Assembly (NCBI GenBank): GCA_963921255.3
Contig: CAWUEW020000002.1
Span: forward strand, 310,001-374,000
Direction of reading: 5' to 3'
Source: JANSYL01 sp963921255
Lineage (GTDB): Bacteria; Pseudomonadota; Alphaproteobacteria; Rhodobacterales; Rhodobacteraceae
Length of the DNA: 64,000 nt
Part shown: one piece after another, positions 16,352-25,140 of the stretch
Layout of the letters: each line of letters starts with the position of its first letter
Numbering within the stretch: position 1 is the stretch's first letter
The notes under the pieces: model-generated
The model's input: the letters and a program-made list of their open reading frames with translations, nothing else
Databases searched by the model: none
Told to the model about the DNA's origin: nothing
Made by a program: the position numbers and the translations under genes

Positions 16352-18991
16352 ATGGCGGCGGATACCGACGGGCGCGAAGGGCGCCAATTTACCGACGAAG
16401 AATTGCAGGATCTGGTTGCCAGCACCGACAGCGGCGCGCGCAACCCCAAGAACCGCTATGTGGCGCTGTTGATCGCTGGCCTCGCGCTGGTTTGGTCGCT
16501 GTATCAGCTCTGGATCGCGCAGCCGATGCTGTGGTTCGGGGAATGGTTCTCGGTCATGAATTCGTCGCAGACCCGGCCGCTGCACCTGTTCTTTGCCATC
16601 GTGCTGGCGTTCCTGGCCTACCCCGCGTTCAAGAATTCCCCCCGTGACCGCATTCCGATCACCGATTGGATCCTTTTGGCCGTGGGCGGCTTCTGCACGT
16701 TCTATATTTTCTGGTTCGCCGATGAGCTTGCCTTGACGGCGCGCTCGGGCCTGCCAACTCAGACCCAGGTCATCATCGGGGCGGTTGGCATCGTCATCCT
16801 GCTCGAGGCCAGCCGCCGTGCGCTTGGGCCTGCGCTCACCGTCGTCGGCTCGCTGTTTCTGCTGTACGCCTATATGGGAACCGGATGGCTGATTCCCGAT
16901 CTGATCGAGCATGAGGGCCTGAGCTTTACCTCGCTCATGAACGCGCAGTGGTTGGATACCGGCGGGGTGTTCGGCATCCCGTTGGGCGTCTCCACTGCCT
17001 TCGTGTTCCTCTTTGTCCTCTTTGGCTCTCTTCTCGATAAGGCAGGCGCGGGCAATTACTTCATCAAGCTTGCCTTCGCAGGCCTTGGGCATTTGCGCGG
17101 CGGCCCGGCCAAGGCGGCTGTCGTCGGGTCGGCGATGACCGGCCTGATTTCCGGCTCGTCGATCGCGAATGTTGTGACCACCGGCACCTTTACCATTCCA
17201 CTGATGAAGCGGGTGGGCTTCACAAACGAACAGGCCGGTTCGGTCGAGGTGGCCTCGTCGGTCAACGGTCAGATCATGCCCCCCGTGATGGGCGCCGCGG
17301 CCTTTCTCATGGTCGAGTTCATCGGCATTTCCTACGTCGAGGTCATCAAGCACGCCTTCATTCCAGCGGTGATTTCCTACATCGCGCTGGTCTATATCGT
17401 GCATCTCGAAGCCTTGAAGAAAGACATGCCGGCCCTGGGTGAAGCCAAGAGCTTCATCGGCATGATTGGCAAATTCCTGATCGGGTTCGCCGTGGCCGGC
17501 GCCGGGTTCACGGCGCTGATCTACGGCGTCGGCGCGCTGCGGTCTGCCGTGCCAGATTTGTCCGGTCCGATCATGATGGTCGTGCTTGCCGCAGTTTACA
17601 TCTGGCTGGTCGCTATCGCCGCGCGGAAGCCGGACCTCGAGGTCGACGATCCCAACGCCGAAAAAATCGAACTGCCGCAGGTCAAGGATATCTACGCCAC
17701 CGGCCTGCATTTCGTGCTGCCGATCGTGGTCCTTGTTTGGTTCCTGATGGTTGAACGCCAGTCGCCAGCGCGGTCCGCTTTCTTCGCGACGGCGCTGATG
17801 ATCGGCATCATCGCCACGCAACGCCCGCTCAAGGCGCTGTTCCGGGGCGAAGGCGCGCGGATGATGGAGGAATTCATCGGCGGGCTGGTTGATCTTCGGG
17901 AAGGCCTGATCGCGGGCGCGCGCAACATGATCGGTATCGGCGTTGCCACAGCTGCCGCCGGGATCATCGTCGCCACCGTCACACGCACGCCCATCGGCAC
18001 GGAACTGGCCGGGCTGGTCGAGCAGCTTTCGGGCGGTGTGCTGTTCCTGATGTTGGTCTTGGTGGGCCTGTTCTCGCTCATCCTCGGCATGGGGTTGCCG
18101 ACAACCGCGAACTACATCGTCGTGTCGTCGCTGATGGCCTCGGTCGTGGTATCTCTGGGTGCGCAGGAGGGGCTGATCGTTCCGCTGATCGCGGCCCACC
18201 TTTTCGTGTTCTATTTCGGGATCATGGCGGATGTGACACCCCCTGTGGGCCTTGCCAGTTTCGCGGCGGCGGCGGTGTCCGGGGGCGACCCGATCAAAAC
18301 CGGCTTCACGGCGTTTTTCTACAGCCTGAGGACAGTGGCCCTGCCCTTCCTGTTCATCTTCAATCCCACCTTGATCCTCTACGGTGTCGATCTCGGGACT
18401 TGGGAGGGCATTCTGCAGGCCGTGTTCGTCTTCATCGTCGCGACATTCGCCATGCTGCTCTTCGCGGCCGCCACGCAAGGCTACTTCTTGGCCCGGTCGC
18501 GCATCTACGAGAGTGCCGCGCTTCTTCTGGTGGCCTTCACGCTCTTCGTGCCGAATGTGTGGCTGAACATGGTGCAGGACCCGTTCCGCGACATTGCACC
18601 AGCCGAGTTTGAGACGGCGCTGGCGGAGGCCGAAGAAGGCGAACAGTTGCGCCTTTTGATCCGAGGTCCGGAATTCAACACGGGTGAAACAGCCGAAACG
18701 ACGCTGGTGGTGGATGCCGTCGGCGCGAGTGCCGCAGAGCGTTTGGCCAACACAGGCCTGCTGCTGTTGCCGGAAGGCGACGTGATGCGTCTGGACGAAC
18801 CGATGTTTGGCACCGATACCGCCGAAGCGCTGATCGACTTTGACTTCTATACGGACGATCCGGTGCAGCTGGCCTCGGTTCAGGTCGCGCAGGAGCGCCT
18901 GCCCGAACAGGTGTTTTACATCCCGGCCCTGCTGCTCTTGGGGTTGGTGATCGTCCTGCAACGCCGACGTCAGACCAAACCGGCCTTTTAA
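16352..18991 (+). CDS. TRAP transporter fused permease (TAXI type)
   Basis: An 879-residue inner-membrane protein fusing the small (4 TM, DctQ-like) and large (12 TM, DctM-like) permease subunits, as usual for TAXI systems. Helices start near residue 30. The large-subunit region has G-S-A-M-T-G-L-I-S-G-S-S-I-A-N-V-V-T-T-G and G-M-G-L-P-T-T-A-N-Y-I-V, typical DctM transport-site segments. The C-terminal 130 residues form a soluble stretch and a final helix ending in Q-R-R-R-Q-T-K. The ATG at 16352 follows a long G-run ribosome site; the frame upstream to 16271 crosses the hairpin and is not coding. It is sodium-driven by family analogy. Confidence 0.93.
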   Translation: MAADTDGREGRQFTDEELQDLVASTDSGARNPKNRYVALLIAGLALVWSLYQLWIAQPMLWFGEWFSVMNSSQTRPLHLFFAIVLAFLAYPAFKNSPRDRIPITDWILLAVGGFCTFYIFWFADELALTARSGLPTQTQVIIGAVGIVILLEASRRALGPALTVVGSLFLLYAYMGTGWLIPDLIEHEGLSFTSLMNAQWLDTGGVFGIPLGVSTAFVFLFVLFGSLLDKAGAGNYFIKLAFAGLGHLRGGPAKAAVVGSAMTGLISGSSIANVVTTGTFTIPLMKRVGFTNEQAGSVEVASSVNGQIMPPVMGAAAFLMVEFIGISYVEVIKHAFIPAVISYIALVYIVHLEALKKDMPALGEAKSFIGMIGKFLIGFAVAGAGFTALIYGVGALRSAVPDLSGPIMMVVLAAVYIWLVAIAARKPDLEVDDPNAEKIELPQVKDIYATGLHFVLPIVVLVWFLMVERQSPARSAFFATALMIGIIATQRPLKALFRGEGARMMEEFIGGLVDLREGLIAGARNMIGIGVATAAAGIIVATVTRTPIGTELAGLVEQLSGGVLFLMLVLVGLFSLILGMGLPTTANYIVVSSLMASVVVSLGAQEGLIVPLIAAHLFVFYFGIMADVTPPVGLASFAAAAVSGGDPIKTGFTAFFYSLRTVALPFLFIFNPTLILYGVDLGTWEGILQAVFVFIVATFAMLLFAAATQGYFLARSRIYESAALLLVAFTLFVPNVWLNMVQDPFRDIAPAEFETALAEAEEGEQLRLLIRGPEFNTGETAETTLVVDAVGASAAERLANTGLLLLPEGDVMRLDEPMFGTDTAEALIDFDFYTDDPVQLASVQVAQERLPEQVFYIPALLLLGLVIVLQRRRQTKPAF

Positions 18992-19015
18992 GACCACGAA
19001 GGGAGGAGACATCCC

Positions 19016-19450
19016 ATGTTCAAAACGGTCCTACTACCCATTGATCTGTCCGCGCCAAGCAGTTGGTCCAAAGCCCTGCCAGCGGCCTTGCGGCTGTGCC
19101 AACCCGAAGACGGCGGCGTGTTGCATGTGATGACGGTCATGCCCGATTTCGGCATGTCCGTTGTGGGCACCTATTTCGAGCCGGACTTCGAAGAAAAGGC
19201 CATGCACCAGTTGGGGGAAACCCTGTCGGACTGGGTGGCCGAAAACGTGCCCGACGGAACCGAAGTTCACCCGCATGTCGTGCATGGCCGGGTCTACGAC
19301 CAGATCATCAATGCCGCCGACCGGCTCAAGGTCGATGCGATCGTCATGGGGTCACACCGGCCGGAACTGACAGATTACCTGCTTGGCCCGAACGCCGCGC
19401 GCGTCGTGCGCCACGCCAATCAGTCCGTCTTTGTGGTCCGAGGGGAATAG
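19016..19450 (+). CDS. Universal stress protein UspA family (TRAP-associated)
   Basis: A 144-residue cytoplasmic UspA-fold protein: M-F-K-T-V-L-L-P-I-D-L-S at the start, V-M-G-S-H-R-P then L-L-G-P-N-A-A-R-V-V-R-H-A at the nucleotide loop, and a V-F-V-V-R end. USPs in TRAP operons (for example TeaD) bind ATP and modulate transport. The classical G-x2-G-x9-G-S/T loop is partly altered here. It sits 25 bp after the permease with its own GGAGG site and 5 bp before the aminotransferase. Confidence 0.9.
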   Translation: MFKTVLLPIDLSAPSSWSKALPAALRLCQPEDGGVLHVMTVMPDFGMSVVGTYFEPDFEEKAMHQLGETLSDWVAENVPDGTEVHPHVVHGRVYDQIINAADRLKVDAIVMGSHRPELTDYLLGPNAARVVRHANQSVFVVRGE

Positions 19451-19455
19451 GCACC

Positions 19456-20775
19456 ATGAGCCACATCTTTGGGCGCAGCTCGGGCCGTCTGCCAACGGCG
19501 GTTCGTGGCGAGGGATGCTATCTCTATGATGCGGACGGGCGCACCTATCTGGATGGATCAGGCGGGGCGGCGGTGTCGTGTCTCGGGCATTCGGACCCGG
19601 ATGTGCGCGCGGCCATTCACGCGCAGCTTGATCAAGTGGCGTTTGCCCATACCGGATTTTTCACCTCCGAGGCCGCAGAAGATCTGGCGGACGTTCTGGT
19701 CGCACATGCACCCGACGGCATTGATCGGGTCTATCTGCTGTCGGGGGGATCCGAAGCGGTCGAAGCTGCCATCAAGCTGGCGCGCCAATACTTCCTCGAA
19801 ACAGGGGAACCCGGGCGCCATAAACTGATCGCGCGACGCCAAAGCTACCACGGCAACACGCTTGGCGCTTTGGCCGCTGGCGGCAATGCCTGGCGCCGTG
19901 AAAAGTACGCCCCACTTCTTGTCGAAACACATCACATCGCGCCCTGCTTCGAATATCGCGAACGCCGTGACGACGAGAGCCCGGAGGATTACGGGCTGCG
20001 CGCCGCGAAAGAGCTTGAGGCAGAGATCGAGCGCCTGGGGCCCGAAACGGTCATGGCGTTCATTGCCGAGCCCGTCGTGGGCGCAACCGCGGGTGCAGTG
20101 CCGGCGGTGCCGGGATATTTCAAGGCCATTCGCGAGATTTGCGATCGCTATGGCATCCTGTTGATCCTGGACGAAGTCATGTGTGGCATGGGCCGCACGG
20201 GCACGCTTTTTGCCTGCGAGCAGGACGGCATCGCACCGGACATCGTCACAATCGCCAAGGGGCTTGGCGCCGGATACATGCCGATCGGCGCGATGCTGGC
20301 GTCCTCGAAGGTTTATCAGGCCATCGCGGACGGATCAGGAAGCTTCCAGCATGGCCACACCTATCATGCGCACCCCCTGTCGGCCGCCGCAGGACGGGCC
20401 GTGGTGCGCGCCATTCTTGACCGTGGGCTATTGGACCGTGTGCAGCAGCAAGGCGACACCCTGATGGCAGCGCTGACCGATCAGTTCGGACAACACGCCC
20501 ATGTCGGCGATATCCGCGGCCGCGGTCTGTTCCGGGGCATCGAACTGGTTGAAGATCGCGCCACCAAACGCCCGTTCGATCCGGCCCGAAAACTGCACGC
20601 CCGTGTCAAATCCGCGGCCATGGCGGAAGGGCTGATCGTCTATCCCGCCGGCGGGACGATCAACGGGCGCGAGGGGGATCATGTCCTGATTGCCCCGCCC
20701 TTCATCATCGAAGATGCCCAGATTGATGAATTGGTCGGGAAACTGTCGCGCGCCGTGGATGCGGCCTTGGCCTAG
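19456..20775 (+). CDS. Class III PLP-dependent aminotransferase
   Basis: A 439-residue omega/acetylornithine-type aminotransferase. The chain begins M-S-H-I-F-G-R-S with the substrate-entry segment L-D-G-S-G-G-A-A-V. It then has G-G-S-E-A-V-E-A-A-I-K, the cofactor aspartate in I-L-D-E-V-M-C-G-M-G-R-T-G, and the Schiff-base lysine in I-A-K-G-L-G-A-G-Y. The start at 19456 follows the UspA stop by 5 bp; the longer frame overlapping uspA is a shadow. Being last in the TRAP operon, it probably handles the imported amine or amino acid with pyruvate or 2-oxoglutarate as acceptor. The substrate is not predictable. Confidence 0.9.
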   Translation: MSHIFGRSSGRLPTAVRGEGCYLYDADGRTYLDGSGGAAVSCLGHSDPDVRAAIHAQLDQVAFAHTGFFTSEAAEDLADVLVAHAPDGIDRVYLLSGGSEAVEAAIKLARQYFLETGEPGRHKLIARRQSYHGNTLGALAAGGNAWRREKYAPLLVETHHIAPCFEYRERRDDESPEDYGLRAAKELEAEIERLGPETVMAFIAEPVVGATAGAVPAVPGYFKAIREICDRYGILLILDEVMCGMGRTGTLFACEQDGIAPDIVTIAKGLGAGYMPIGAMLASSKVYQAIADGSGSFQHGHTYHAHPLSAAAGRAVVRAILDRGLLDRVQQQGDTLMAALTDQFGQHAHVGDIRGRGLFRGIELVEDRATKRPFDPARKLHARVKSAAMAEGLIVYPAGGTINGREGDHVLIAPPFIIEDAQIDELVGKLSRAVDAALA

Positions 20776-20790
20776 GCCCACCGCACCGGG

Positions 20791-21354
20791 TCAGTCAGCC
20801 GCCAGCAACGCCAACACGGCCAGCTTTGCAACCTTGAGCCGGGCCAACAGGTCCGGTTTGCTTTTTGCGTCGTACTTGGCGTTTTTGCCGGTTGTGTAGA
20901 GAAATTCGGCCACGTCCCGCATTGAAACCTCGGGGTCATGGCAGCGATACCCGGCGCGTTCGAACGACCCGGCCATGAACGCAACCCATTTGGCTTTGGC
21001 CTCGACCACTTCCTCGGACGCGACCGCGTTGGCCCCATCCAGCAACTCTGCCAATTCGGGCCGCGCTTGGACCGCCTCGAACCTGGCGATCGGACCTGTC
21101 TGGAAATAGATGTCGACCCGGGTGCCAAGCCCATCCGCAGCCTCCCAGGCGTCCTGCATTTCGACCAGGGCTTCGTCCATGGCCAGACGCACCGCCGCGC
21201 GCAAAATCTCGGTCTTGCCGGGGAAGGCATTGTAAACCGTCTGCCGCGCAACTCCGGCTTCGGCGGCGATATCATTCATCGTCGTCTTTGCCACGCCATA
21301 GCGGGAAAACACCGTCAGCGCGGCCCGGACAATATGGTGCGTTCGATCCAACAT
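20791..21354 (-). CDS. TetR-family transcriptional regulator
   Basis: A 187-residue repressor with an N-terminal TetR helix-turn-helix (residues 10-55: A-A-L-T-V-F-S-R-Y-G, then M-N-D-I-A-A-E-A-G-V-A-R-Q-T-V-Y-N-A-F) and an all-helical ligand domain. It is divergent from the molybdenum hydroxylase genes with a 26-bp palindrome at 21364-21389 between them, so it probably represses that operon and itself, released by an aromatic or aldehyde substrate. It is convergent with the aminotransferase. Confidence 0.9.
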   Translation of the reverse strand: MLDRTHHIVRAALTVFSRYGVAKTTMNDIAAEAGVARQTVYNAFPGKTEILRAAVRLAMDEALVEMQDAWEAADGLGTRVDIYFQTGPIARFEAVQARPELAELLDGANAVASEEVVEAKAKWVAFMAGSFERAGYRCHDPEVSMRDVAEFLYTTGKNAKYDAKSKPDLLARLKVAKLAVLALLAAD

Positions 21355-21363
21355 TTAATTCGT

Positions 21364-21389
21364 TTGACATTTTGGCGTGAAAACGTCAA
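21364..21389. promoter_or_regulatory. Palindromic operator between tetR-like gene and hydroxylase operon
   Basis: Arms TTGAC-n-TTTT and AAAA-n-GTCAA are perfectly symmetric around GGCGTG. The site lies 9 bp upstream of the TetR gene start and about 55 bp upstream of the hydroxylase start, where a TetR dimer would block both promoters. The left arm also forms a TTGACA -35 hexamer for the plus strand. Confidence 0.65.
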
Positions 21390-21443
21390 TTGTACATTTA
21401 TACGACATTTGTCCAATTGTATGAGTCGGGAGAAAAGCATACG

Positions 21444-21893
21444 GTGAACGGTGTTGAGCGCGAAGTGGATGTCGAAGACGACATGCCACTCCTTTGGATC
21501 CTGCGGGATGAGCTTGGGGTCACAGGCGTGAAGTTCGGGTGCGGCGTGGCCCAGTGCGGGGCCTGCACGGTTCACGTCGACGGGCTTGCCGTTCGGTCGT
21601 GCCAAGTTCCGGCCAGTTCCTTGGAGGGCGCCGACGTCACGACCATCGAAGGGCTTGGCACGCCCGAAAGCCTTCATGCGGTACAGGCCGCCTGGATCGA
21701 GCATCAGGTCGCGCAATGCGGATACTGCCAGTCCGGACAGATCATGCAGGCCGCATCGCTGTTGGACCTCAACCCCGACCCAACCGATGAGGACATCGAC
21801 ATCGTGATGAGTGGCAATCTCTGCCGCTGCGGCACGTATCCCCGTATCCGCGCGGCCGTGAAGACCGCCGCCGCAACCCTGCGGGAGGCATGA
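21444..21893 (+). CDS. iorA: (2Fe-2S)-binding subunit of a xanthine-dehydrogenase-family hydroxylase (IorA-like)
   Basis: A 149-residue electron-transfer subunit with two 2Fe-2S clusters. The plant-ferredoxin-type N-terminal site is G-C-G-V-A-Q-C-G-A-C with a further Cys in S-C-Q-V. The C-terminal four-helix site is C-G-Y-C-Q-S-G-Q and then L-C-R-C-G-T-Y-P-R-I-R. I chose GTG at 21444 because GGGAG precedes it and the N-terminus then matches family length; the longer frame begins at a TTG at 21390 without support. It is the first gene of the operon, 4 bp before the molybdopterin subunit. The name follows isoquinoline 1-oxidoreductase homologs; the real substrate may be another N-heterocycle or aldehyde. 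Confidence 0.88.
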   Translation: MNGVEREVDVEDDMPLLWILRDELGVTGVKFGCGVAQCGACTVHVDGLAVRSCQVPASSLEGADVTTIEGLGTPESLHAVQAAWIEHQVAQCGYCQSGQIMQAASLLDLNPDPTDEDIDIVMSGNLCRCGTYPRIRAAVKTAAATLREA

Positions 21894-21896
21894 AAC

Positions 21897-24137
21897 ATGA
21901 GCCGTCTTGGTAAAATCGCGCGCCGCACATTTCTGATCGGGTCGGCCGCTGTTGTCGGCGGTGTCGCGTTCGGCGCCTACATGGTGCAACGCCCCGTCGC
22001 CAATCCCCTGGAAGACGACCTCGCGGACGGGGCGGCGACGTTCAATCCGTGGGTCTTGATCGATTCCGAACGGGTCACGCTGATCACCCCGCACGCGGAC
22101 AAGGGTCAGGGCGTTGTATCGTCCCAAGCCGCCCTGATCGCCGAAGAGCTTGATATCGAGTTCGGCCAGTTCGAGACACAATTCGGCACGCCCTCTGCCG
22201 CCTATTGGAACACCGCCATGGGGGAAGAGGCAGTCCCGTTCCGCTCGACGGACGAAGGCCGTGTCGCCGAAACCATGCGCAGCATCGCCGGCGGCGCCTT
22301 CAAGCTGCTTGGTATGCAGGGCACCGGCGGCTCGACCTCGATGCCCGACAGCTTCGTGAAACTGCGGGAAGCCGGCGCCATCGCCCGGGAAACCCTCAAG
22401 CTTGCGGCCAGCACCCAAACCGGCGTGCCGGTCAGCCGCCTGACCACCGCGAATGGTGCCGTTCAACTGCCGGACGGCACGTCCATTCCTTACACCGACC
22501 TGGCCGCCGTGGCCGCGACGCTTGAGCCGGTCACCGACGTCCAATTGCGCGACCCAAGCCAGTGGCGCCTGATCGGCAAACCGATGGAGCGTCTCGACAT
22601 CGTCGGCAAATCCACCGGCACCCTGCCCTACGGCATCGACCTCAGCTTGGAGGGCATGATCCACGCCACGGTATGCACCAACCCGCGCAAGGGGGGCGCA
22701 CTGAATGGCTATGACGCCAGTGCGGCCCTCGAGATGCGTGGTGTCGACAGCGTGGTCGAGGTCAAAAACGGTTTGGCCGTCCTCGCCGACAACACCTGGC
22801 GCGCGTTCCAGGCCATGCGTGCGATCGAATTTGACTGGGGTCCTGCCCCCTACCCGGCCGAACAGGCGGATCACTGGGCCGCGATCGGCTCCAGCTTCAC
22901 CGATGACAATCTCGACCGGAAATGGCGCGATGACGGGGATGCCGATGCCAGTCTGTCCAGCGGCACCGTGTTCGAGGCCGAGTATCGCTCACCCTATGTG
23001 GCGCACGCCCCGATGGAGCCCCTGAACGCGATTGTCCTCGTGGAAGACGATGGCGTGCAGGTCTGGACCGGCCACCAATTCCAGCGCCAATTGCTGGTCG
23101 AGGTGTCAAAGATCACCGGCCACGAGCCGGAGCAAGTGACGCTCCACAACCAGTATATCGGCGGCAGCTTTGGCCACCGATTGGAGTTTGACTATGTGGT
23201 CCAGGCCACCGAGATCGCCAACCAGCGACGCGGCACGCCGATCAAACTGACCTACAGCCGGGAAGAAGATTTCGCGCAGGATTTCACCCGCCATCCTGCC
23301 ATCGGCCGGGGGCGTGGCAAGGTCGAAAATGGCCGTGTCGTCGCCCTGGACCTCGGCATCGCGGCACCGTCCGTGATCGCATCGCAAACCTCGCGGATCG
23401 GCCTGTCCGTTCCCGGTCCGGATTCGCAGATTGCAGCCGGCGCCTGGAACAACCCCTACGCGATCCCTGACTTCCGGATGCGGGCCTACCGCGCACCGGA
23501 ACTGGCCCCGACATCGTCCTGGCGCGCCGTCGGCGCACCCGGCGCCGGGTTCATCTTTGACACGTTCCTTGACGAGTTGATCCACGAAGCGGGCGCAGAC
23601 CCGATGGAAGAGCGCATCCGCCTGATGGATCACGCGGTCTCGCGCACGGTGTTGGAAACCGCCGCCGAGATTTCGAACTGGGGGGCGCCGCTTGCCGAGA
23701 ACCAGGGTAAAGGCGTCGCCTTTGTGGAAAGCTTCGGTGTTCCGACGGCCGAGGTCATTCAAGTGACCAACACCGACCGCGGCATTCGGATCGATCAGGT
23801 GTGGGTCGTCTGCGATGTCGGCACGATCATCGACCCCGTGAACTTCGAAAACCTCGTCCAAGGTGGCGTGGTGTTCGGCCTGGGTCACGCGATGAACTGT
23901 GAGATCACCTATTCCGACGGGATCGGGCAACAGCCCAACTACCACGCACACGAGGCGATGCGGATGCATCAATGCCCCGAGATCACCGTGGTGGGGCTTG
24001 AGAACGGCTCGAAGATCCGCGGGATTGGCGAACCGCCGGTGCCCCCCGCGGCGCCCGCGCTCGGGAACGCGATCTTCGCGGCGACCGGTCAGCGCATCCG
24101 TGAGCTGCCGTTCTGGAACCACATCGATTTCGTGTAG
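21897..24137 (+). CDS. iorB: Molybdopterin-binding subunit of xanthine-dehydrogenase-family hydroxylase (IorB-like)
   Basis: A 746-residue catalytic subunit. It begins with a twin-arginine-type signal (I-A-R-R-T-F-L-I-G-S-A), so the enzyme with its FeS partner should be exported folded to the periplasm, as known for IorAB and aldehyde oxidases of this branch. The molybdenum-cofactor region includes G-G-S-F-G-H-R, the Y-R-A-P-E segment and G-I-G-E-P-P-V-P-P-A near the C-terminus, where the catalytic glutamate lies. It lacks an FAD subunit, so electrons must go to the membrane or to the diheme cytochrome encoded next. Confidence 0.9.
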   Translation: MSRLGKIARRTFLIGSAAVVGGVAFGAYMVQRPVANPLEDDLADGAATFNPWVLIDSERVTLITPHADKGQGVVSSQAALIAEELDIEFGQFETQFGTPSAAYWNTAMGEEAVPFRSTDEGRVAETMRSIAGGAFKLLGMQGTGGSTSMPDSFVKLREAGAIARETLKLAASTQTGVPVSRLTTANGAVQLPDGTSIPYTDLAAVAATLEPVTDVQLRDPSQWRLIGKPMERLDIVGKSTGTLPYGIDLSLEGMIHATVCTNPRKGGALNGYDASAALEMRGVDSVVEVKNGLAVLADNTWRAFQAMRAIEFDWGPAPYPAEQADHWAAIGSSFTDDNLDRKWRDDGDADASLSSGTVFEAEYRSPYVAHAPMEPLNAIVLVEDDGVQVWTGHQFQRQLLVEVSKITGHEPEQVTLHNQYIGGSFGHRLEFDYVVQATEIANQRRGTPIKLTYSREEDFAQDFTRHPAIGRGRGKVENGRVVALDLGIAAPSVIASQTSRIGLSVPGPDSQIAAGAWNNPYAIPDFRMRAYRAPELAPTSSWRAVGAPGAGFIFDTFLDELIHEAGADPMEERIRLMDHAVSRTVLETAAEISNWGAPLAENQGKGVAFVESFGVPTAEVIQVTNTDRGIRIDQVWVVCDVGTIIDPVNFENLVQGGVVFGLGHAMNCEITYSDGIGQQPNYHAHEAMRMHQCPEITVVGLENGSKIRGIGEPPVPPAAPALGNAIFAATGQRIRELPFWNHIDFV

Positions 24138-24146
24138 GGGGCTGAC

Positions 24147-24764
24147 ATGTCATTTGTCCGTATTGCGGCCCTCGTCGGGGCCATGGCCGTCGCCGCAACC
24201 CTCGTTGCGCAGGCCGAGACCGTGGTCATCAATCCCCCCGCCGAAGGCTCGGTGGACGAGGTCACGGGCCTCGAAGCCTGGGCCCGGATTTACGAGGTGA
24301 CATCGCATCCGCGGTGCTCCAACTGTCACGTGGGGGCGGACGGCATCCCGATGTGGTCCGGCCCCAGCTATGGGCGCACGCGGCCGCACGGGATGAACAT
24401 CCGGGCCGGCGAAAGCCGGATCGGGGCCGAGTATGTGCCCTGTCAGACCTGTCATGCCGTGCGCGAAACCGGGGGCAACGACCTGCCAAACATGGCCCCC
24501 CAGGTGGCGATGATGTGGATGCTGCCGCCGTCAGAAGCCGCATGGTTTGGGCGGAGCTCGGCCGAGATCTGCGCGCAGCTGCGCGACCCCGAACGCAATG
24601 GCGGGCGTACCTTCATGGACCTGGCCAGCCATTTGGACCACGACCTGATCCTGCATTGGGCCTGGACACCGGGCGGCGGACGGGAACCGGCCCCCTACTC
24701 CCTTCAGGAACATGTCGACGACGTGTTGATCTGGGGGGTCGCCGGGATGCCCTGCCCCGAGTAA
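24147..24764 (+). CDS. Periplasmic diheme c-type cytochrome of the hydroxylase operon
   Basis: A 205-residue secreted protein: signal peptide (residues 1-23, cleavage near A-Q-A-E), then two heme-attachment motifs, C-S-N-C-H (about residue 58) and C-Q-T-C-H (about residue 100). Methionine-rich segments after the second site could supply axial ligands. It lies 9 bp after the molybdopterin subunit and is followed by a terminator at 24792, so it is the last gene of the operon. Its obvious role is to take electrons from the hydroxylase to the respiratory chain. Confidence 0.88.
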   Translation: MSFVRIAALVGAMAVAATLVAQAETVVINPPAEGSVDEVTGLEAWARIYEVTSHPRCSNCHVGADGIPMWSGPSYGRTRPHGMNIRAGESRIGAEYVPCQTCHAVRETGGNDLPNMAPQVAMMWMLPPSEAAWFGRSSAEICAQLRDPERNGGRTFMDLASHLDHDLILHWAWTPGGGREPAPYSLQEHVDDVLIWGVAGMPCPE

Positions 24765-24791
24765 GCCCCGGCCTCCAATCCGATGACGTGA

Positions 24792-24822
24792 ACCGCGCGC
24801 TCGATCCGGGCGCGTGGTTTTT
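24792..24822 (+). terminator. Rho-independent terminator after the hydroxylase operon
   Basis: A 9-bp stem ACCGCGCGC/GCGCGTGGT (one G-T pair) with a 9-base loop, followed directly by five Ts. It separates the hydroxylase operon from the guanidine riboswitch operon. Confidence 0.8.
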
Positions 24823-24984
24823 CGTTGTGATGGGCTGGCCAATTGCCTGGATCGGCTTGGGCGAACAGGCCTCGAAAAGGATCAATTGGGCGACTCTTTG
24901 CGCTCAATTCACGGGCTTTTGCACGAAATACCTGCCGTTTTGTTCACCACCGCCCGTTTGCCGAAGGTTTCAGCGGCCCGCGGT

Positions 24985-25014
24985 TTGACGCTGTCTGCCC
25001 TGCCATCACAGGCT
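24985..25014 (+). promoter_or_regulatory. Putative promoter of the guanidine operon
   Basis: TTGACG at 24985-24990 is followed after 17-18 bases by a weak -10 (ACAGGC region, near 25008-25013). Transcription would start near 25018-25020, exactly at the first base of the riboswitch P1 stem. The 160 bases between the terminator and this site show no other feature. Confidence 0.4.
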
Positions 25015-25017
25015 TGA

Positions 25018-25138
25018 GGTGCGCAGAGCGTTTAGGGTTCCGCCCGAGCCAATCGGGGCCTGGTCCGAGAAATGCAGCCGGACGGCAAATTCCGTTCGGT
25101 ACACGGCGGGGCAAAATCCCGGGAGATTCCTGCGCACC
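25018..25138 (+). promoter_or_regulatory. Guanidine-I (ykkC) riboswitch aptamer
   Basis: A structured leader. P1 is a perfect 9-bp stem, GGTGCGCAG (25018-25026) with CTGCGCACC (25130-25138). Between the arms are, in order, the conserved blocks of the ykkC class: TTTAGGGTTCCG, CCTGGTCCGAGA, ACACGGCGGG and CCCGGGAGA. The class binds free guanidinium and controls guanidine exporters, carboxylases and transporters. Here it heads an ABC transporter followed by a ureohydrolase, so the operon should be induced by guanidine. Identification rests on block order and spacing recalled from the family; a covariance search was not possible. Confidence 0.92.
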
Positions 25139-25140
25139 CA

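Noticed and set aside
16091..19012. 973-aa minus-strand open frame opposite the TRAP permease
   Set aside because: Shadow of the permease; charged repetitive composition with no domain.
19063..19455. N-terminal extension of the aminotransferase overlapping uspA
   Set aside because: The extension is an out-of-frame shadow of uspA; the real start at 19456 matches family N-termini.
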